Assembly: GCF_900129615.1 (NCBI RefSeq) | Contig: NZ_FQWI01000006.1 | Location: 1 to 64,000, forward strand | DNA from: Pectobacterium carotovorum | GTDB lineage: Bacteria; Pseudomonadota; Gammaproteobacteria; Enterobacterales; Enterobacteriaceae | DNA length: 64,000 nucleotides | Direction of reading: 5' to 3' | In this document: positions 21,740-31,677 of the stretch, piece after piece | How the letters are laid out: each line of letters opens with the position of its first letter | How positions within the stretch are numbered: position 1 is the first letter of the stretch | Made by a program: the position numbers and the translations under genes | Notes under the pieces: model-generated | Databases searched by the model: none | What the model saw: only the letters and a program-made list of their open reading frames with translations | What the model was told of the DNA's origin: nothing

Positions 21740-21848
21740 CGTTAAGCACGCTACTTATCGTTATTACCCATCGCGCAATGCGAGGTTCGTGGGTGGATGC
21801 TCAGAACTTTATTCTGAATCCCAATGATGAAATTCGCCACCGCAATGA

Positions 21849-21868
21849 TACTGGATATAAAAACAGCA
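21849..21868 (-). promoter_or_regulatory. LexA (SOS) box of uvrB
   Basis: TACTGGATATAAAAACAGCA on the plus strand has the CTG-N10-CAG architecture; its complement is almost the same as the known E. coli uvrB operator (AACTG...TTATCCAGTA). It lies 110 bases upstream of the uvrB start. Confidence 0.75.
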
Positions 21869-22169
21869 TCAAGGAAATTATCGCTGGATTGGATGATTAA
21901 TCGACAAATGAATTTGCTAGCACATCCCTCTTCAATCTACCAGATAAAATCATCGTGATTTATCCCCAGATTTGGTAAAAATGTAACATGCGGGGATGAG
22001 CGGTGACGTTAATTTATGCAACTACGCACCATTGATGTTCAAGACGCTTGATTTTACTTAAGCATATGATAACAAATAGATTAGCAAAACCGTGGAGAAT
22101 AGCGCCAACCCGGCGACAACCCGCGCCAGCTCTCGGTTAGCGCGCGTTGTCTATCCATAATACACATAG

Positions 22170-22192
22170 TTATCCACAGAAATGGTGGATAA
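22170..22192. promoter_or_regulatory. Inverted pair of DnaA boxes upstream of uvrB
   Basis: TTATCCACA at 22170-22178 is a perfect DnaA box and GGTGGATAA at 22184-22192 is an inverted box with one change. As I recall, the E. coli uvrB upstream region (P3) also has DnaA sites, so this may be conserved regulation. Two boxes in a promoter region are not evidence of an origin. Confidence 0.55.
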
Positions 22193-22503
22193 CTCCCACA
22201 ACACCGCATCAGCACTGAGTTAGAGAAATACCCGCTTCATTCGCGATTCCCTCTGATATGGATTTTCTTCACACTCTTTCTGTGATTTATCGCATAAGTA
22301 TTAGACGGAAAAAGACTAAAAACAGCAGAGGACTAAATCGCAACAATTCAGGCATTACGGGGGATTAGAGAAAAATTCAAGAAGGTTTTAGCTATTGATC
22401 AGCATGAAAATGTAGGTTTTACGCTCATGAAACAGATGCCGGTAAAAAACAATAAAAACCGTTGCTTGATTAAACGCAGACGAAGGTTTGCCAACAGTCA
22501 CCA

Positions 22504-22929
22504 TCACAGTTGTCTTGGCAGTACAACCTCCATACCAACCCTTTTTCCCTTAGCGTCGACAAAAATCACCACCGTTTTTGTTTTATCCTTGCTCAGCCAT
22601 TCTTCGCCGTTTCCCTCCACCTTCTCAAGGGTGCAGCCGATGGAAATAAGGTAGTCTCTCAATGAGGCAATATCTGCGGTGTTTTCAAAATATACTGCGC
22701 TCACTTCCGATGCTGGGCCCTCTTGAGGTGCGTTCACAAACTGATAAACCGCCGATATACGAGGTACACCTTTGACGATATCGTCAGTAATCTCTTCGTA
22801 GAGAGCTTTGTCTTCCATAGTGTAATGTTTACTTTCAAGATCGAAGCCTGAAAACAACCACCACAACAATCCCGCCGCCACGCAACAAGCGATGCCCAAG
22901 TCGCACAGTAATCGATATAGCCTCGTCAT
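22504..22929 (-). CDS. Membrane-anchored protein, candidate type VI immunity (copy 2)
   Basis: I do not recognise the family. The 141-residue protein has one N-terminal membrane helix (about 8-28) and then a soluble domain predicted to be periplasmic. It is a paralogue of the upstream gene: both contain DDIVKG.PRIS, ASEVSAVYFE and ASLRDYLISIGCTL. Position directly after an Hcp-effector pair, small size and inner-membrane anchoring fit an immunity protein guarding against a periplasm-acting toxin. That role is inference. It is the last gene of the cassette, 36 bases after its sister. Confidence 0.6.
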   Translation of the reverse strand: MTRLYRLLCDLGIACCVAAGLLWWLFSGFDLESKHYTMEDKALYEEITDDIVKGVPRISAVYQFVNAPQEGPASEVSAVYFENTADIASLRDYLISIGCTLEKVEGNGEEWLSKDKTKTVVIFVDAKGKRVGMEVVLPRQL

Positions 22930-22965
22930 TTCTTCCCCCCAAAAGCACTCATGTCTCCCAGTTCA

Positions 22966-23397
22966 TCACCACCACCACGGTGGCGGCAATCGAATTTCCA
23001 AATCCACTGTTTTTCCCTCAGGGTCGACAAAAATCGTTATTGCTTTGGTTTTATCCTTACTTAGCCAGTTTTCGACATTTACTTCCGTCCTATCAAGGGT
23101 ACAACCGATGGAAATAAGGTAGTCTCTCAACGAGGCAACATCCGTGGTGTCTTCAAAATACACCGCGCTCACTTCCGATGCCGATCCCTGTGGTGGATAG
23201 TAAACAAACCGATAATTTGTCGAGATGCGCGGCGCGCCTTTGACAATATCGTCAGTGAGCGTTTCGTACAGGGCTTGATCCTCCACTGTGTAAAATTCAA
23301 TACCAGACCCAGAACCAGTCAAAAACCACCACAACAGCCCCACTGCGATGAGACAACCCATAACCAGATTTTGCAGCAAACGATATAGCGTCGCCAT
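22966..23397 (-). CDS. Membrane-anchored protein, candidate type VI immunity (copy 1)
   Basis: The 143-residue paralogue of the following gene, with one N-terminal membrane helix (LVMGCLIAVGLLWWFLTG) and a C-terminal domain exported to the periplasm. Its ATG abuts the stop codon of the candidate effector gene with no spacer, indicating translational coupling and stoichiometric production, as is common for effector-immunity pairs. No known domain is recognised. The protein ends in a Pro/Trp-rich tail (LPPPWWW) absent from its sister. Confidence 0.62.
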   Translation of the reverse strand: MATLYRLLQNLVMGCLIAVGLLWWFLTGSGSGIEFYTVEDQALYETLTDDIVKGAPRISTNYRFVYYPPQGSASEVSAVYFEDTTDVASLRDYLISIGCTLDRTEVNVENWLSKDKTKAITIFVDPEGKTVDLEIRLPPPWWW

Positions 23398-24090
23398 TTA
23401 CCCTCCTGATAATTTCAGGTGCAACCCAGTCCCATCATCAGTCACGATATCAACCCGTTCAGACGGAACGGAAGCGTAGGGTTTTATTCTCGTCATAAAT
23501 GCAGGCAATACGCCGAAATAGGGCCGTGCATTAGGGTTCTTATCGGGGTCGGGAAAGAGCAGCGGCCTGAATGATTCATTCTTGAACATCCCGATAGGGC
23601 CGTAAAAATCCCAGCGCTTTAATGCCTCACCCCTGCTAACCGGCTTGAGTTCTGAGAAGTAATGTATGCCATCAACGACACGATAAAAACCCAATAAATC
23701 TGAGACAAGATCTTCGCCGCTAAATCCGCTGTCGGTGAAAAAGTTAAACGGAAAACCACCCTGTAGCCCTTCAAAACGGTAAGCGACTTTCATCATCATC
23801 GCTAACGCGATGCTGAACTGCTCGCTCCGTGACACGCCTTTCTTGATGCGCCAGACGGTATATTTAGATGTACCCACTCTCTTCCTAAATTTCCGCATAT
23901 CCTGGAAATATTTCACATCGTAATACGGTTTTCCCCCACTCTCACCTGCCTCAAATTGAGGTAACAACTTTCTGATATCGTCGCCCTGTGCATGACCCAA
24001 ATCAACCCAGCCAAGCACTTCAGTATAAATTAGTCCACGCTTGCCCAACGTTGCTGCTGGACCATCAACAATCTCCGAACGTTTACTCAT
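23398..24090 (-). CDS. Candidate Hcp-associated type VI effector (DUF4056-like)
   Basis: A 230-residue protein of unknown activity encoded between hcp and two candidate immunity genes. It has no signal peptide. Its LGWVDLGHAQGDDI stretch (about 26-40) and GFSGEDLVSDLLGFYR (about 124-139) remind me of the DUF4056 family, which occurs beside hcp in enterobacteria; this is from memory. The conserved His, Asp and Glu in these motifs could be catalytic. The context (an Hcp-delivered toxin acting in the periplasm) is inferred from the membrane-anchored neighbours. Alternatives are a structural or regulatory accessory of Hcp. Confidence 0.55.
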   Translation of the reverse strand: MSKRSEIVDGPAATLGKRGLIYTEVLGWVDLGHAQGDDIRKLLPQFEAGESGGKPYYDVKYFQDMRKFRKRVGTSKYTVWRIKKGVSRSEQFSIALAMMMKVAYRFEGLQGGFPFNFFTDSGFSGEDLVSDLLGFYRVVDGIHYFSELKPVSRGEALKRWDFYGPIGMFKNESFRPLLFPDPDKNPNARPYFGVLPAFMTRIKPYASVPSERVDIVTDDGTGLHLKLSGG

Positions 24091-24171
24091 AAAGTCCTCA
24101 ATGCGTCCTTATTTACGGACTGCAGCGCAGGAAAATAGAAACAGCCAGAATGAAATGAATCAGTCATCACT

Positions 24172-24651
24172 TCACATAACGGTATCTTGCCAGAACAGAT
24201 AGGAACTGGTGCGTGCAGCCACATGTTCCCATTCAATGGTGTGAAATTTAAAAGACACACTTTCGCTTGGCTGTAAATCGTTATGCGTCAAAGAATTAGG
24301 ATACACAGCATTAATGCCAGAAATAATTCCACCTAATAACCTTATTTTGAAATACAGCTCATTACCGCCCGCCATTGCTGTCCGATAAAGAGACAGTTCA
24401 CAGGTTAATTTTTCTTTATCGCCCAGAGCTTGGGATAATAGCGGCGTGGATTTATCGATGGGTTTTCTGATTTGGAGGGGATAGAATGAGACGTTATCTT
24501 CCCGCATAACGCTGGTATTTAATTCGTAAACAAAAATCTCATCTTCGTGTCCAGACTGATGCAGGTTGCCTATCGACGCCATGGTGGAGCACCCTGCTGA
24601 TATCAACCCTTGTTTATCACCATTAAGTGAAAGATAAATAATATTTGCCAT
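24172..24651 (-). CDS. hcp: Type VI secretion tube protein Hcp (orphan)
   Basis: Hcp stacks as hexameric rings to form the inner tube of the type VI secretion system and carries small effectors in its lumen. The 159-residue protein has hallmark stretches MANIIYLSLNGDKQGLISAGCS, SGHEDEIFVYEL, KPIDKSTPLLSQAL and NSLTHNDLQPSESVSFKF ahead of IEWEHVAARTSSYLFWQD. No other type VI genes (sheath, baseplate, VgrG) are in the window, so this is an orphan copy heading an effector cassette. The 275 bases upstream are AT-rich and probably hold its promoter. Confidence 0.9.
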   Translation of the reverse strand: MANIIYLSLNGDKQGLISAGCSTMASIGNLHQSGHEDEIFVYELNTSVMREDNVSFYPLQIRKPIDKSTPLLSQALGDKEKLTCELSLYRTAMAGGNELYFKIRLLGGIISGINAVYPNSLTHNDLQPSESVSFKFHTIEWEHVAARTSSYLFWQDTVM

Positions 24652-24926
24652 GATACATTCCTTGGATCATGTTAGTTGTTCGCGTAAGTATTTTAATAAA
24701 AACACATACAATAAAATAAATGTTACGAAATTTATTCTATCACTATTATTTCAAGAACGACCAGAAATTAATAAAGTGTGGCTTTAAAAAACAAATGGAT
24801 TAGCGCTTTTATTAAAAACATCGCGTTAATCCATTGAGTGAGGAAATAATAAATAACGCCGTTATTATTTGGTATAAAACAATCAGCCAATAATAAAAAA
24901 ATATCCCAATTTTTTAGTGACGTTAC

Positions 24927-25607
24927 TCACCCCGCTAATAACCCAATATCAATGTACTGTCCCAAATTATGCTGCTGAAGATCCGATACATAAGGAATTT
25001 CGCCCAGCATCGGCGCGGGCAGGCGCTGTTGCAGCGTTTGCAGATACGGCTGATGCCATTTTCCAGGTGGCGTGATGTCATTTGCAATCCAGCCGCCAAG
25101 GCGCAATCCAGCGTGTTGAATGGCGTGGGCCGTTAACATCGCGTGGTTGATACAACCTAGCTTGATACCGACCACCAAAATCACAGGAAGCTGTTCCTGA
25201 ACAACCCAGTCGGCAAACGTGTCCTGCTCCGACAACGGCGTAAACCACCCGCCCGCCCCTTCGACAAACAGCCAATCCGCCTGCGTTTCTAATGTCCGTA
25301 GCCCTGCGGACAACTCTGGGAGATGGATAGGCCGCTGCTCCACCGCACTGATAATATGCGGTGAAGTCGGTTCCATAAACGCCAGCGGGTTCACCGCCTG
25401 ATAATCCAGCCGGACGCTGCTATTGGCCTGAAGCGCCAGCGCATCGCTGTTGCGAATGCCGTCAGCCGTCATTTCACAGCCGGACGCCACGGGTTTATAG
25501 CCCGCGGTGCGGTATCCGGCCTGATTCGCAGCCTGAAGTAGCGCCGTACTGGCGACCGTTTTCCCGACTTCGGTATCCGTGCCCGTCACAAACCAGCGCT
25601 CAATCAC
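24927..25607 (-). CDS. bioD: Dethiobiotin synthetase BioD
   Basis: Penultimate step of biotin synthesis: ATP-dependent carboxylation and ring closure of 7,8-diaminopelargonate. At 226 residues it is close to the E. coli length. The P-loop GTDTEVGKT is at the N-terminus; GYKPVASGCE and VEGAGGWFTPLS (Walker-type acidic and glycine loop) follow. Last gene of bioBFCD; its start overlaps bioC by 8 bases. Confidence 0.95.
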   Translation of the reverse strand: MIERWFVTGTDTEVGKTVASTALLQAANQAGYRTAGYKPVASGCEMTADGIRNSDALALQANSSVRLDYQAVNPLAFMEPTSPHIISAVEQRPIHLPELSAGLRTLETQADWLFVEGAGGWFTPLSEQDTFADWVVQEQLPVILVVGIKLGCINHAMLTAHAIQHAGLRLGGWIANDITPPGKWHQPYLQTLQQRLPAPMLGEIPYVSDLQQHNLGQYIDIGLLAG

Positions 25608-26361
25608 GATAAATCACTCCATAAACCAGTTGATAGCTGAGCGGGTAGCCGCCCTGTTCTTGCGGATAATGGGCAGACAGCGCCGCCAGACGCGCCCGGC
25701 TCAATAGCCCCAGCGCACGCCCGTCGTGCAACCAGGTCGCACCAATCCCCTTCAGCGATTTCATCAACGCCAATACGTCTGGGAAAAAGCAGACCTCACG
25801 TTCTTGAACCACATGATGGCGATAGGGCTGACAGGCTGCTTCGATAGCGGAGAGCGACAGAAAGCGATTCGTCCGTTGCGTGCCGTCCAGACGCTGCCAC
25901 GCCTGTGACAGTTCACATAAGGAACCGTCCGCCAGCGTCGCAAACGCAATAACGCCCCCAGGCCGCGTGACCCGATACAGCTCGGCCAGCGCACGCGGTA
26001 ACGAATCGCACCACTGCACCGCCAGATTGCTGTAGCTGATATCCACACAGCAATCCGCCAGCGGCAGATTTTCGATATCGCCTTCCAGATAACGATCGGC
26101 AACGTGCTGCTCACGGGCATGCGCCAGCATGTCCACCGACAAATCCAGCGCAGTCACATTCTTACCAGCCTGACGCCAGTGGCGACTAAAATGCCCGGTT
26201 CCGCAGCCCGCATCTAATACCTGTAAACCGCTGTGCGACGGCATCAGCGCCAGCAGGCGTTCTCCGCTGGTGCGTTGCAGTTCGGCAAAGCGGTCATAGC
26301 ACCCTGCTGCGCGCCCAAACGCCTGCGCAATCGCCTGCTTGTTATAGTTTTCTGTCAGCAT
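25600..26361 (-). CDS. bioC: Malonyl-ACP O-methyltransferase BioC
   Basis: SAM-dependent methyltransferase that caps malonyl-ACP so the fatty-acid machinery can build the pimeloyl chain of biotin. In 253 residues the SAM motif is [15 protein letters not shown], followed by [11 protein letters not shown] and the [17 protein letters not shown] segment typical of BioC. It overlaps bioF by 20 bases. BioH, which removes the methyl group, is not in this window. Confidence 0.94.
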   Translation of the reverse strand: MLTENYNKQAIAQAFGRAAGCYDRFAELQRTSGERLLALMPSHSGLQVLDAGCGTGHFSRHWRQAGKNVTALDLSVDMLAHAREQHVADRYLEGDIENLPLADCCVDISYSNLAVQWCDSLPRALAELYRVTRPGGVIAFATLADGSLCELSQAWQRLDGTQRTNRFLSLSAIEAACQPYRHHVVQEREVCFFPDVLALMKSLKGIGATWLHDGRALGLLSRARLAALSAHYPQEQGGYPLSYQLVYGVIYRD

Positions 26362-27499
26362 GGTGTAATACCGTAAGCAAGCGACTGATATCTTCCGGCT
26401 GGTGTTCCGCCGTCAGCGTAATGCGCAGACGCGCGCTACCGACAGGCACCGTTGGTGGCCGCATCGCACTGACCCACACGCCCTGTTCGCGCAAATGGCT
26501 CATCAACGCCATTGCCCGCGCATTTTCACCGACAATCAGCGGCTGAATCGCGCTCTGTGAATCCATCAATTGATAGGACGAGTTGGAAAAGCCCGCACGA
26601 AACAGCGCGATGTTATGTCGCAGCGCATCGCGCCGTGCCTCGCCCTGCCGGACACAGTTGACTGCCGCGCTAAGCGCACAGGCCTGTGCCGCTGGCATTG
26701 AGGTGCTGTAAATCAAATGACGAGCGAATTGCAGGAAGTACTCGGCCAGCGGTTCAGCGCACAGTACCGCCGCGCCGCTCACGCCAAATGCCTTGCCGAA
26801 CGTGACAATCAGCAGTTCGGGTTTGACGCCCTGCTGCCAACAGCTCCCACGACCTTCATCACCCAGCACGCCAATCCCGTGCGCATCGTCCACCATCAGC
26901 CAGGCATCATGTGCCCTGCACTGAGCCTGTAGCGCCGACAGCGGCGCGGTGTCGCCATCCATGCTGAAGACGCCTTCGGTCACCACCAGCGTCTGGCCGT
27001 CCGTGGGTTTCTCCAGCAGAGATTGCAGATTATCGGGCTGATTATGTTTAAAGCGCCGCAGGGTCGCGGGTGACTGTGCAGCCGCTTCCAGCAGTGAAGC
27101 ATGGCTGAGTTTATCGGCAAAGATACGGTCTTCTGACTGTGCCAGCGCCGCCACCACAGCCTGATTCGCGGCATAGCCGGAAATAAACAGCAGCGCACGC
27201 GGATAACCCAGCCAGTCGGCAAGCTGACTTTCCAGCGCGGCATGGGCATCGGTATAGCCCGTCACATGCCCGGAACCACCGCTGCCAATACCGTATTGCT
27301 CAGCGCCCTGCTGCCAGGCACGTACAATCTCAGGGTGGTGGCTCAGCCCCAGATAGTCGTTGCTGGAAAAATTCAGGTAGCAGTGGTCGCCCTGCATCAG
27401 CCAGCGCCCGCTGCCGCCTTGATTCACCCGTCGTACGCGGTAGGCATCATCGCGCTGACGCTGCACCAGCGCGGCGTCAATACGTTGCTGCCAGCTCAT
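26342..27499 (-). CDS. bioF: 8-amino-7-oxononanoate synthase BioF
   Basis: PLP enzyme condensing pimeloyl-ACP and alanine in biotin synthesis. In its 385 residues, the stretch [13 protein letters not shown] is near the N-terminus, the cofactor aspartate region is [12 protein letters not shown], and the Schiff-base lysine lies in [12 protein letters not shown]. Second gene of the bioBFCD operon, 39 bases after bioB. Confidence 0.95.
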   Translation of the reverse strand: MSWQQRIDAALVQRQRDDAYRVRRVNQGGSGRWLMQGDHCYLNFSSNDYLGLSHHPEIVRAWQQGAEQYGIGSGGSGHVTGYTDAHAALESQLADWLGYPRALLFISGYAANQAVVAALAQSEDRIFADKLSHASLLEAAAQSPATLRRFKHNQPDNLQSLLEKPTDGQTLVVTEGVFSMDGDTAPLSALQAQCRAHDAWLMVDDAHGIGVLGDEGRGSCWQQGVKPELLIVTFGKAFGVSGAAVLCAEPLAEYFLQFARHLIYSTSMPAAQACALSAAVNCVRQGEARRDALRHNIALFRAGFSNSSYQLMDSQSAIQPLIVGENARAMALMSHLREQGVWVSAMRPPTVPVGSARLRITLTAEHQPEDISRLLTVLHHADRKL

Positions 27500-27538
27500 G
27501 ATTGCGCATACCTTACCCGGCAGTTTGCAGGCTGGACG

Positions 27539-28576
27539 TTATACCGCAGCATTATAAAACTGCTCGCTATCGGCATTAACCAGCTGTTCCGCCAACCGCT
27601 GTTGCTGTTGGTTATCACCGTATTCGGTCGCCGTCTGTTGCGGATTCAGACCCAGTTTGAGGAACAGCGCCAGATCCTTGTCTTCTTTCGGGTTTGGCGT
27701 CGTGAGCAGTTTGCAGCCGTAGAAAATGGAGTTCGCCCCCGCCATAAAGCACATTGCCTGCGTTTGTTCGCTCATCTGCTCGCGTCCGGCGGACAGGCGT
27801 ACATAGGAAGCCGGCATCATGATACGCGCAACGGCAATAGTACGAATGAAATCAAACGGATCGACATCATCGTTATCCGCCAGCGGCGTGCCTTTCACCT
27901 TAACCAACATGTTGATCGGCACGCTTTCCGGCGGCGTCGGCAGGTTAGCCAGTTGCACCAGCAGCCCGGCGCGATCGCGCACGGTTTCCCCTAGACCGAC
28001 GATACCGCCCGAGCAAACTTTAATGCCCGCACCGCGCACTTTATCCAGCGTATCCAGACGCTCTTGATACGTGCGGGTAGTAATGATGCTGCCGTAAAAT
28101 TCTGGCGAGGTATCGAGGTTATGGTTATAGAAATCTAGTCCAGCAGAGGCCAGACGCTCGGCCTGATCGTTGTGCAGCGTTCCCAGCGTCATGCAGGTTT
28201 CCATCCCCATTGCTTTAACGCCTTGCACCATCTGTTCCAGATACGGCATGTCGCGCTCGTGCGGGTTTTTCCACGCCGCGCCCATACAAAAGCGCGTCGA
28301 ACCTGCGGCTTTCGCCTGACGAGCCGATTCCAGCACCTGTTCAACCTGCATCAGGCGTTCGGTATCAATCCCGGTGCGATAACGGGAGCTCTGCGGGCAA
28401 TACTTACAGTCCTCAGGACAGGAACCGGTCTTTATCGACAGTAACGTACTGACCTGCACCTGACGGGGATCAAAATGCTGACGGTGGATCTGCTGCGCTT
28501 CAAACATCAGTTCCAGAAATGGTTTATTAAATAAGTCTTGCGCTTGCTCAAGCGTCCAGTACATGCGGTCAGCCAT
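27539..28576 (-). CDS. bioB: Biotin synthase BioB (radical SAM)
   Basis: Inserts sulfur into dethiobiotin using a radical-SAM [4Fe-4S] cluster and a sacrificial [2Fe-2S] cluster. In its 345 residues the SAM cluster motif is [11 protein letters not shown] (CxxxCxxC), followed by [27 protein letters not shown] and the auxiliary-cluster region GGIVGLGET. It is first in bioBFCD and is read divergently from bioA across the shared operator. Confidence 0.96.
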   Translation of the reverse strand: MADRMYWTLEQAQDLFNKPFLELMFEAQQIHRQHFDPRQVQVSTLLSIKTGSCPEDCKYCPQSSRYRTGIDTERLMQVEQVLESARQAKAAGSTRFCMGAAWKNPHERDMPYLEQMVQGVKAMGMETCMTLGTLHNDQAERLASAGLDFYNHNLDTSPEFYGSIITTRTYQERLDTLDKVRGAGIKVCSGGIVGLGETVRDRAGLLVQLANLPTPPESVPINMLVKVKGTPLADNDDVDPFDFIRTIAVARIMMPASYVRLSAGREQMSEQTQAMCFMAGANSIFYGCKLLTTPNPKEDKDLALFLKLGLNPQQTATEYGDNQQQQRLAEQLVNADSEQFYNAAV

Positions 28577-28629
28577 CTCGGCATCTCCAAACTAAAAACG
28601 TTTCGCCAGTGTAAATTAACTCGATATAC

Positions 28630-28661
28630 TGTCAACCAAATAGAATCCATTTTGGTTTACG
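28630..28661. promoter_or_regulatory. BirA operator (bio operator)
   Basis: TGTCAACC and GGTTTACG form an imperfect inverted repeat separated by 16 bases, matching the E. coli bioO layout (TGTAAACC-N16-GGTTTACA). It sits between the divergent bioB and bioA starts. BirA loaded with biotinyl-AMP should repress both directions here. Confidence 0.85.
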
Positions 28662-28671
28662 AAAGATCATC

Positions 28672-29976
28672 ATGAGCCCGGAAGACATTGCTTTTGACCA
28701 ACGCCACATTTGGCATCCCTACACCTCAATGACAGCACCGCTGCCCTGCTATCCGGTGATCGCGGCTAGCGGCGTCGAGCTTCAGCTGGATGACGGACGT
28801 CGCCTGATCGACGGCATGTCATCGTGGTGGGCGGCGATTCACGGCTACAACCATCCGGCGATCAATCAAGCGGTGCAGGCTCAGCTCAGCCAAATATCGC
28901 ATGTGATGTTTGGCGGGATCACCCATCCGGCAGCGGTGGCACTGTGTCGCCAACTGGTGGATATCACGCCGGACACGCTGGAATGCGTTTTTCTGGCAGA
29001 TTCCGGCTCGGTGGCAGTCGAAGTGGCGATGAAAATGGCGCTGCAGTATTGGCAAGCACGGGGTGAAGCCCGCCAGCGCTTTCTCACCCTGCGTCACGGC
29101 TATCACGGTGATACCTTCGGTGCGATGTCCGTGTGCGATCCGCAGAATTCGATGCATAGCCTGTATAAGGGTTACCTGCCTGCCCACCTGTTTGTCGATG
29201 CGCCGCCATGCGCCGCGATCAACGAAGGCGGTTTTACCGACGACTGGCAGGAAGCTGATATCGCGCCGCTACAGGCGATGCTGTCGGCGCACACTCATGA
29301 GATCGCGGCCGTCATTCTGGAACCCATCGTGCAGGGCGCGGGCGGGATGCGCTTTTATCATCCGGCCTACCTGCGCCGGGTACGGGAACTGTGTGACCAA
29401 TGGGGCATTTTGCTGATTGCCGATGAGATCGCCACCGGATTTGGCCGCACCGGCAAGCTGTTTGCCTGCGAGCATGCAGGCATTTCTCCCGATATTATGT
29501 GTCTGGGAAAAGCGCTTACCGGCGGCTATATGACGCTCTCCGCCACGCTGACCACCCGGATAGTCGCTGAAACCATCAGCAACGGTGCGGCAGGCTGTTT
29601 TATGCACGGCCCTACATTTATGGGCAATCCGCTCGCCTGCGCGGCAGCCAATGCCAGTTTGTCGCTGTTGGCGGAAAACCGCTGGCAGCAGCAAGTGCAA
29701 AGTATTGAGCGGCAGTTGCGAGACGCGCTGCAACCCTGTGCGGATTCTCCGCTGGTGGCGGACGTTCGCGTGCTGGGCGCTATCGGCGTGGTGGAAACAC
29801 AGCGTCCGGTCAATATGGCGCGACTACAGCGTTTCTTTGTCGAGCGTGGCGTCTGGATTCGACCGTTTGGCCGACTCATTTATCTGATGCCGCCGTTTAT
29901 CATTCAGCCTGATGAACTGCGTAAGCTGACCGACGCCGTCTGTGCGGCCATCCGTGATGAACAGTTATTTGACTAA
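28672..29976 (+). CDS. bioA: Adenosylmethionine-8-amino-7-oxononanoate aminotransferase BioA
   Basis: PLP aminotransferase that uses SAM as amino donor to make 7,8-diaminopelargonate. In 434 residues, HIWHPYTSM is at the N-terminus, [16 protein letters not shown] and [21 protein letters not shown] follow, [15 protein letters not shown] holds the cofactor Asp, and the Schiff-base Lys is in [11 protein letters not shown]. Monocistronic; a GC-rich hairpin follows. Confidence 0.96.
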   Translation: MSPEDIAFDQRHIWHPYTSMTAPLPCYPVIAASGVELQLDDGRRLIDGMSSWWAAIHGYNHPAINQAVQAQLSQISHVMFGGITHPAAVALCRQLVDITPDTLECVFLADSGSVAVEVAMKMALQYWQARGEARQRFLTLRHGYHGDTFGAMSVCDPQNSMHSLYKGYLPAHLFVDAPPCAAINEGGFTDDWQEADIAPLQAMLSAHTHEIAAVILEPIVQGAGGMRFYHPAYLRRVRELCDQWGILLIADEIATGFGRTGKLFACEHAGISPDIMCLGKALTGGYMTLSATLTTRIVAETISNGAAGCFMHGPTFMGNPLACAAANASLSLLAENRWQQQVQSIERQLRDALQPCADSPLVADVRVLGAIGVVETQRPVNMARLQRFFVERGVWIRPFGRLIYLMPPFIIQPDELRKLTDAVCAAIRDEQLFD

Positions 29977-29988
29977 CCGGTAAACCAA

Positions 29989-30008
29989 GGCGCACGCACT
30001 CGTGCGCC
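29989..30008 (+). terminator. Hairpin downstream of bioA
   Basis: GGCGCACG and CGTGCGCC form a perfect 8-bp stem 13 bases past the bioA stop, followed by GCAAAAC rather than a T-run, so it is only a probable terminator. Confidence 0.45.
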
Positions 30009-30253
30009 GCAAAACATGTCCTCTATTTTCATTACACATCATAACCATTCATTACCGCTCTTATAATTATTCACACGAATAAGTTTTTCATTTTATTCAT
30101 GGTTAACGTATTGAATTACTCTGGCATCGATGAAATAAATATAAAATGTTAAGCACACCACAGTTTATATTCAACCAACCGTAGACACCTGATGAATACG
30201 TGTTAGATTTTAAAGTGAAACACCTCAAGCATATATTTAAAAGGAGATTTATT

Positions 30254-31048
30254 ATGCTTATAATAAATAAGAAACCGTACCGTATCTTTCGCACATTATT
30301 CCCCGTATTATTTTCTGCCTTGTTACTCTCTCCATTCACCGCTTCTGCGGTCAGTTCCTCAAAAGACGCCGACAAACTCTATTTTGAGAATAATAAATAT
30401 TATGTATTCAATAACGTCTGGGGAAAAGATGAAGTAAAAGGATGGCAGCAAACGGTTTTCTATAACAGCCCAACCAGTATGGGGTGGAACTGGCACTGGC
30501 CAAGTAGCTCCTCAAGCGTTAAAGCCTACCCATCGCTGGTGAGCGGTTGGCACTGGACGGCGGGCTATACGGCAAATAGCGGCTTGCCGATAAAATTGTC
30601 CAGTAATAAAAATATTACCAGTAACGTCACCTATTCCATCAAATCCACCGGCACTTACAACGCGGCTTATGACATTTGGTTTCACACCACCGACAAAGCC
30701 AGTTGGGATTCTACCCCTACCGATGAATTAATGATCTGGCTAAATAATACCAATGCAGGCCCAGCGGGCGATTATATTGAAACAGTTTTCCTCGGTGGCA
30801 GCAGTTGGAACGTATTCAAAGGCTGGATCAACGCCGGTAATGGCAACGGGTGGAATGTCTTTTCCTTTGTTCGCACCTCCAATACCAACAACGCATCGCT
30901 CAATATTCGCCATTTCACCAACTATCTGGTGGGAACCAAGAAATGGATGAGCAATACAAAATATATCAGCAGCGTTGAGTTTGGCACCGAGATCTTTGGT
31001 GGCGATGGGCAGATTGATATCACCAAGTGGAGCGTAGACGTAAAATAA
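30254..31048 (+). CDS. celS: Secreted endoglucanase CelS (glycoside hydrolase family 12)
   Basis: Endo-beta-1,4-glucanase degrading plant cellulose, a soft-rot virulence enzyme; CelS of Pectobacterium is a 264-residue GH12 enzyme, the length found here. ATG 30254 follows AAGGAGA. The N-terminus is a Sec signal peptide (FPVLFSALLLSPFTASA). GH12 features include NVWG, the acid-containing DELMIWLNN (probable nucleophile Glu) and YISSVEFGTEIFGG (probable acid/base Glu). Export to the medium probably uses the type II Out system, not encoded here. The open frame upstream of 30254 is not needed. Confidence 0.88.
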   Translation: MLIINKKPYRIFRTLFPVLFSALLLSPFTASAVSSSKDADKLYFENNKYYVFNNVWGKDEVKGWQQTVFYNSPTSMGWNWHWPSSSSSVKAYPSLVSGWHWTAGYTANSGLPIKLSSNKNITSNVTYSIKSTGTYNAAYDIWFHTTDKASWDSTPTDELMIWLNNTNAGPAGDYIETVFLGGSSWNVFKGWINAGNGNGWNVFSFVRTSNTNNASLNIRHFTNYLVGTKKWMSNTKYISSVEFGTEIFGGDGQIDITKWSVDVK

Positions 31049-31269
31049 CGCGTCCATAATCTCTGTCTTTTCCGGTTCAGCCTCTTTGCCACACTGGCGT
31101 GGGGGTTGAGCCGAATTTATCTCATCGGCTTCACGATCCATTTCACCCCAGACAGATATCGCTCATATTTTAGGCGGACTATTCTTTCCTTCCCAACAAA
31201 ATTCGTGAGCTGTGGCACGTAAATTCCATTAGCGTTATGATAATCCCCTCTGCTAATCAGGAATTTCCC

Positions 31270-31677
31270 ATGCGTAATACGTTCATCGTGTGCTGGCAGT
31301 ATTTACGCGCTTTCGCATTGATTTATCTCTGCCTGCTGGCAGGCAATGCGGTATCCGCGTTACTTCCATTCACTATCCCCGGCAGTATCATCGGCATGCT
31401 GGTCTTGTTCACCCTTCTTGCCTCGCAAATCCTGCCCGCGCAGTGGGTAAAACCGGGTTGCCATCTTCTTATTCGTCACATGGCGCTGCTGTTCGTCCCT
31501 ATCGGCGTCGGCGTGATGAATTATTACGATCTGGTCAGCCAACAGTTCGGCCCCATCGTGGTTTCCTGCCTGATCAGTACCTTTATAGTGATGTTGGTTG
31601 TGGGTTTCAGTACCCAGATAATGCAGCGTGAACGAGCCGTGGCTGGCGATCGCACGCCGCCGAAGGATAACGAATAA
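31270..31677 (+). CDS. yohJ: YohJ, CidA/LrgA family membrane protein
   Basis: Small holin-like inner-membrane protein, 135 residues from ATG 31270, with about four helices ([56 protein letters not shown]). CidA/LrgA proteins pair with an LrgB-type partner and have been linked to murein hydrolase export, cell lysis control or small-metabolite transport. It overlaps yohK by one base. Confidence 0.9.
   Translation: MRNTFIVCWQYLRAFALIYLCLLAGNAVSALLPFTIPGSIIGMLVLFTLLASQILPAQWVKPGCHLLIRHMALLFVPIGVGVMNYYDLVSQQFGPIVVSCLISTFIVMLVVGFSTQIMQRERAVAGDRTPPKDNE

Larger units (their letters stand above)
21740..22503. other. uvrB upstream region without genes
   Basis: About 760 bases. The uvrB-proximal half carries the LexA box and the DnaA box pair. 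The distal part, toward the type VI cassette, shows no supported gene; a short open frame from 22427 runs antisense into the next gene and looks spurious. Confidence 0.6.

Noticed and set aside
22170..22192. DnaA box pair as a replication origin
   Set aside because: Only two boxes, no AT-rich unwinding element or origin-linked genes; better read as promoter sites of uvrB.
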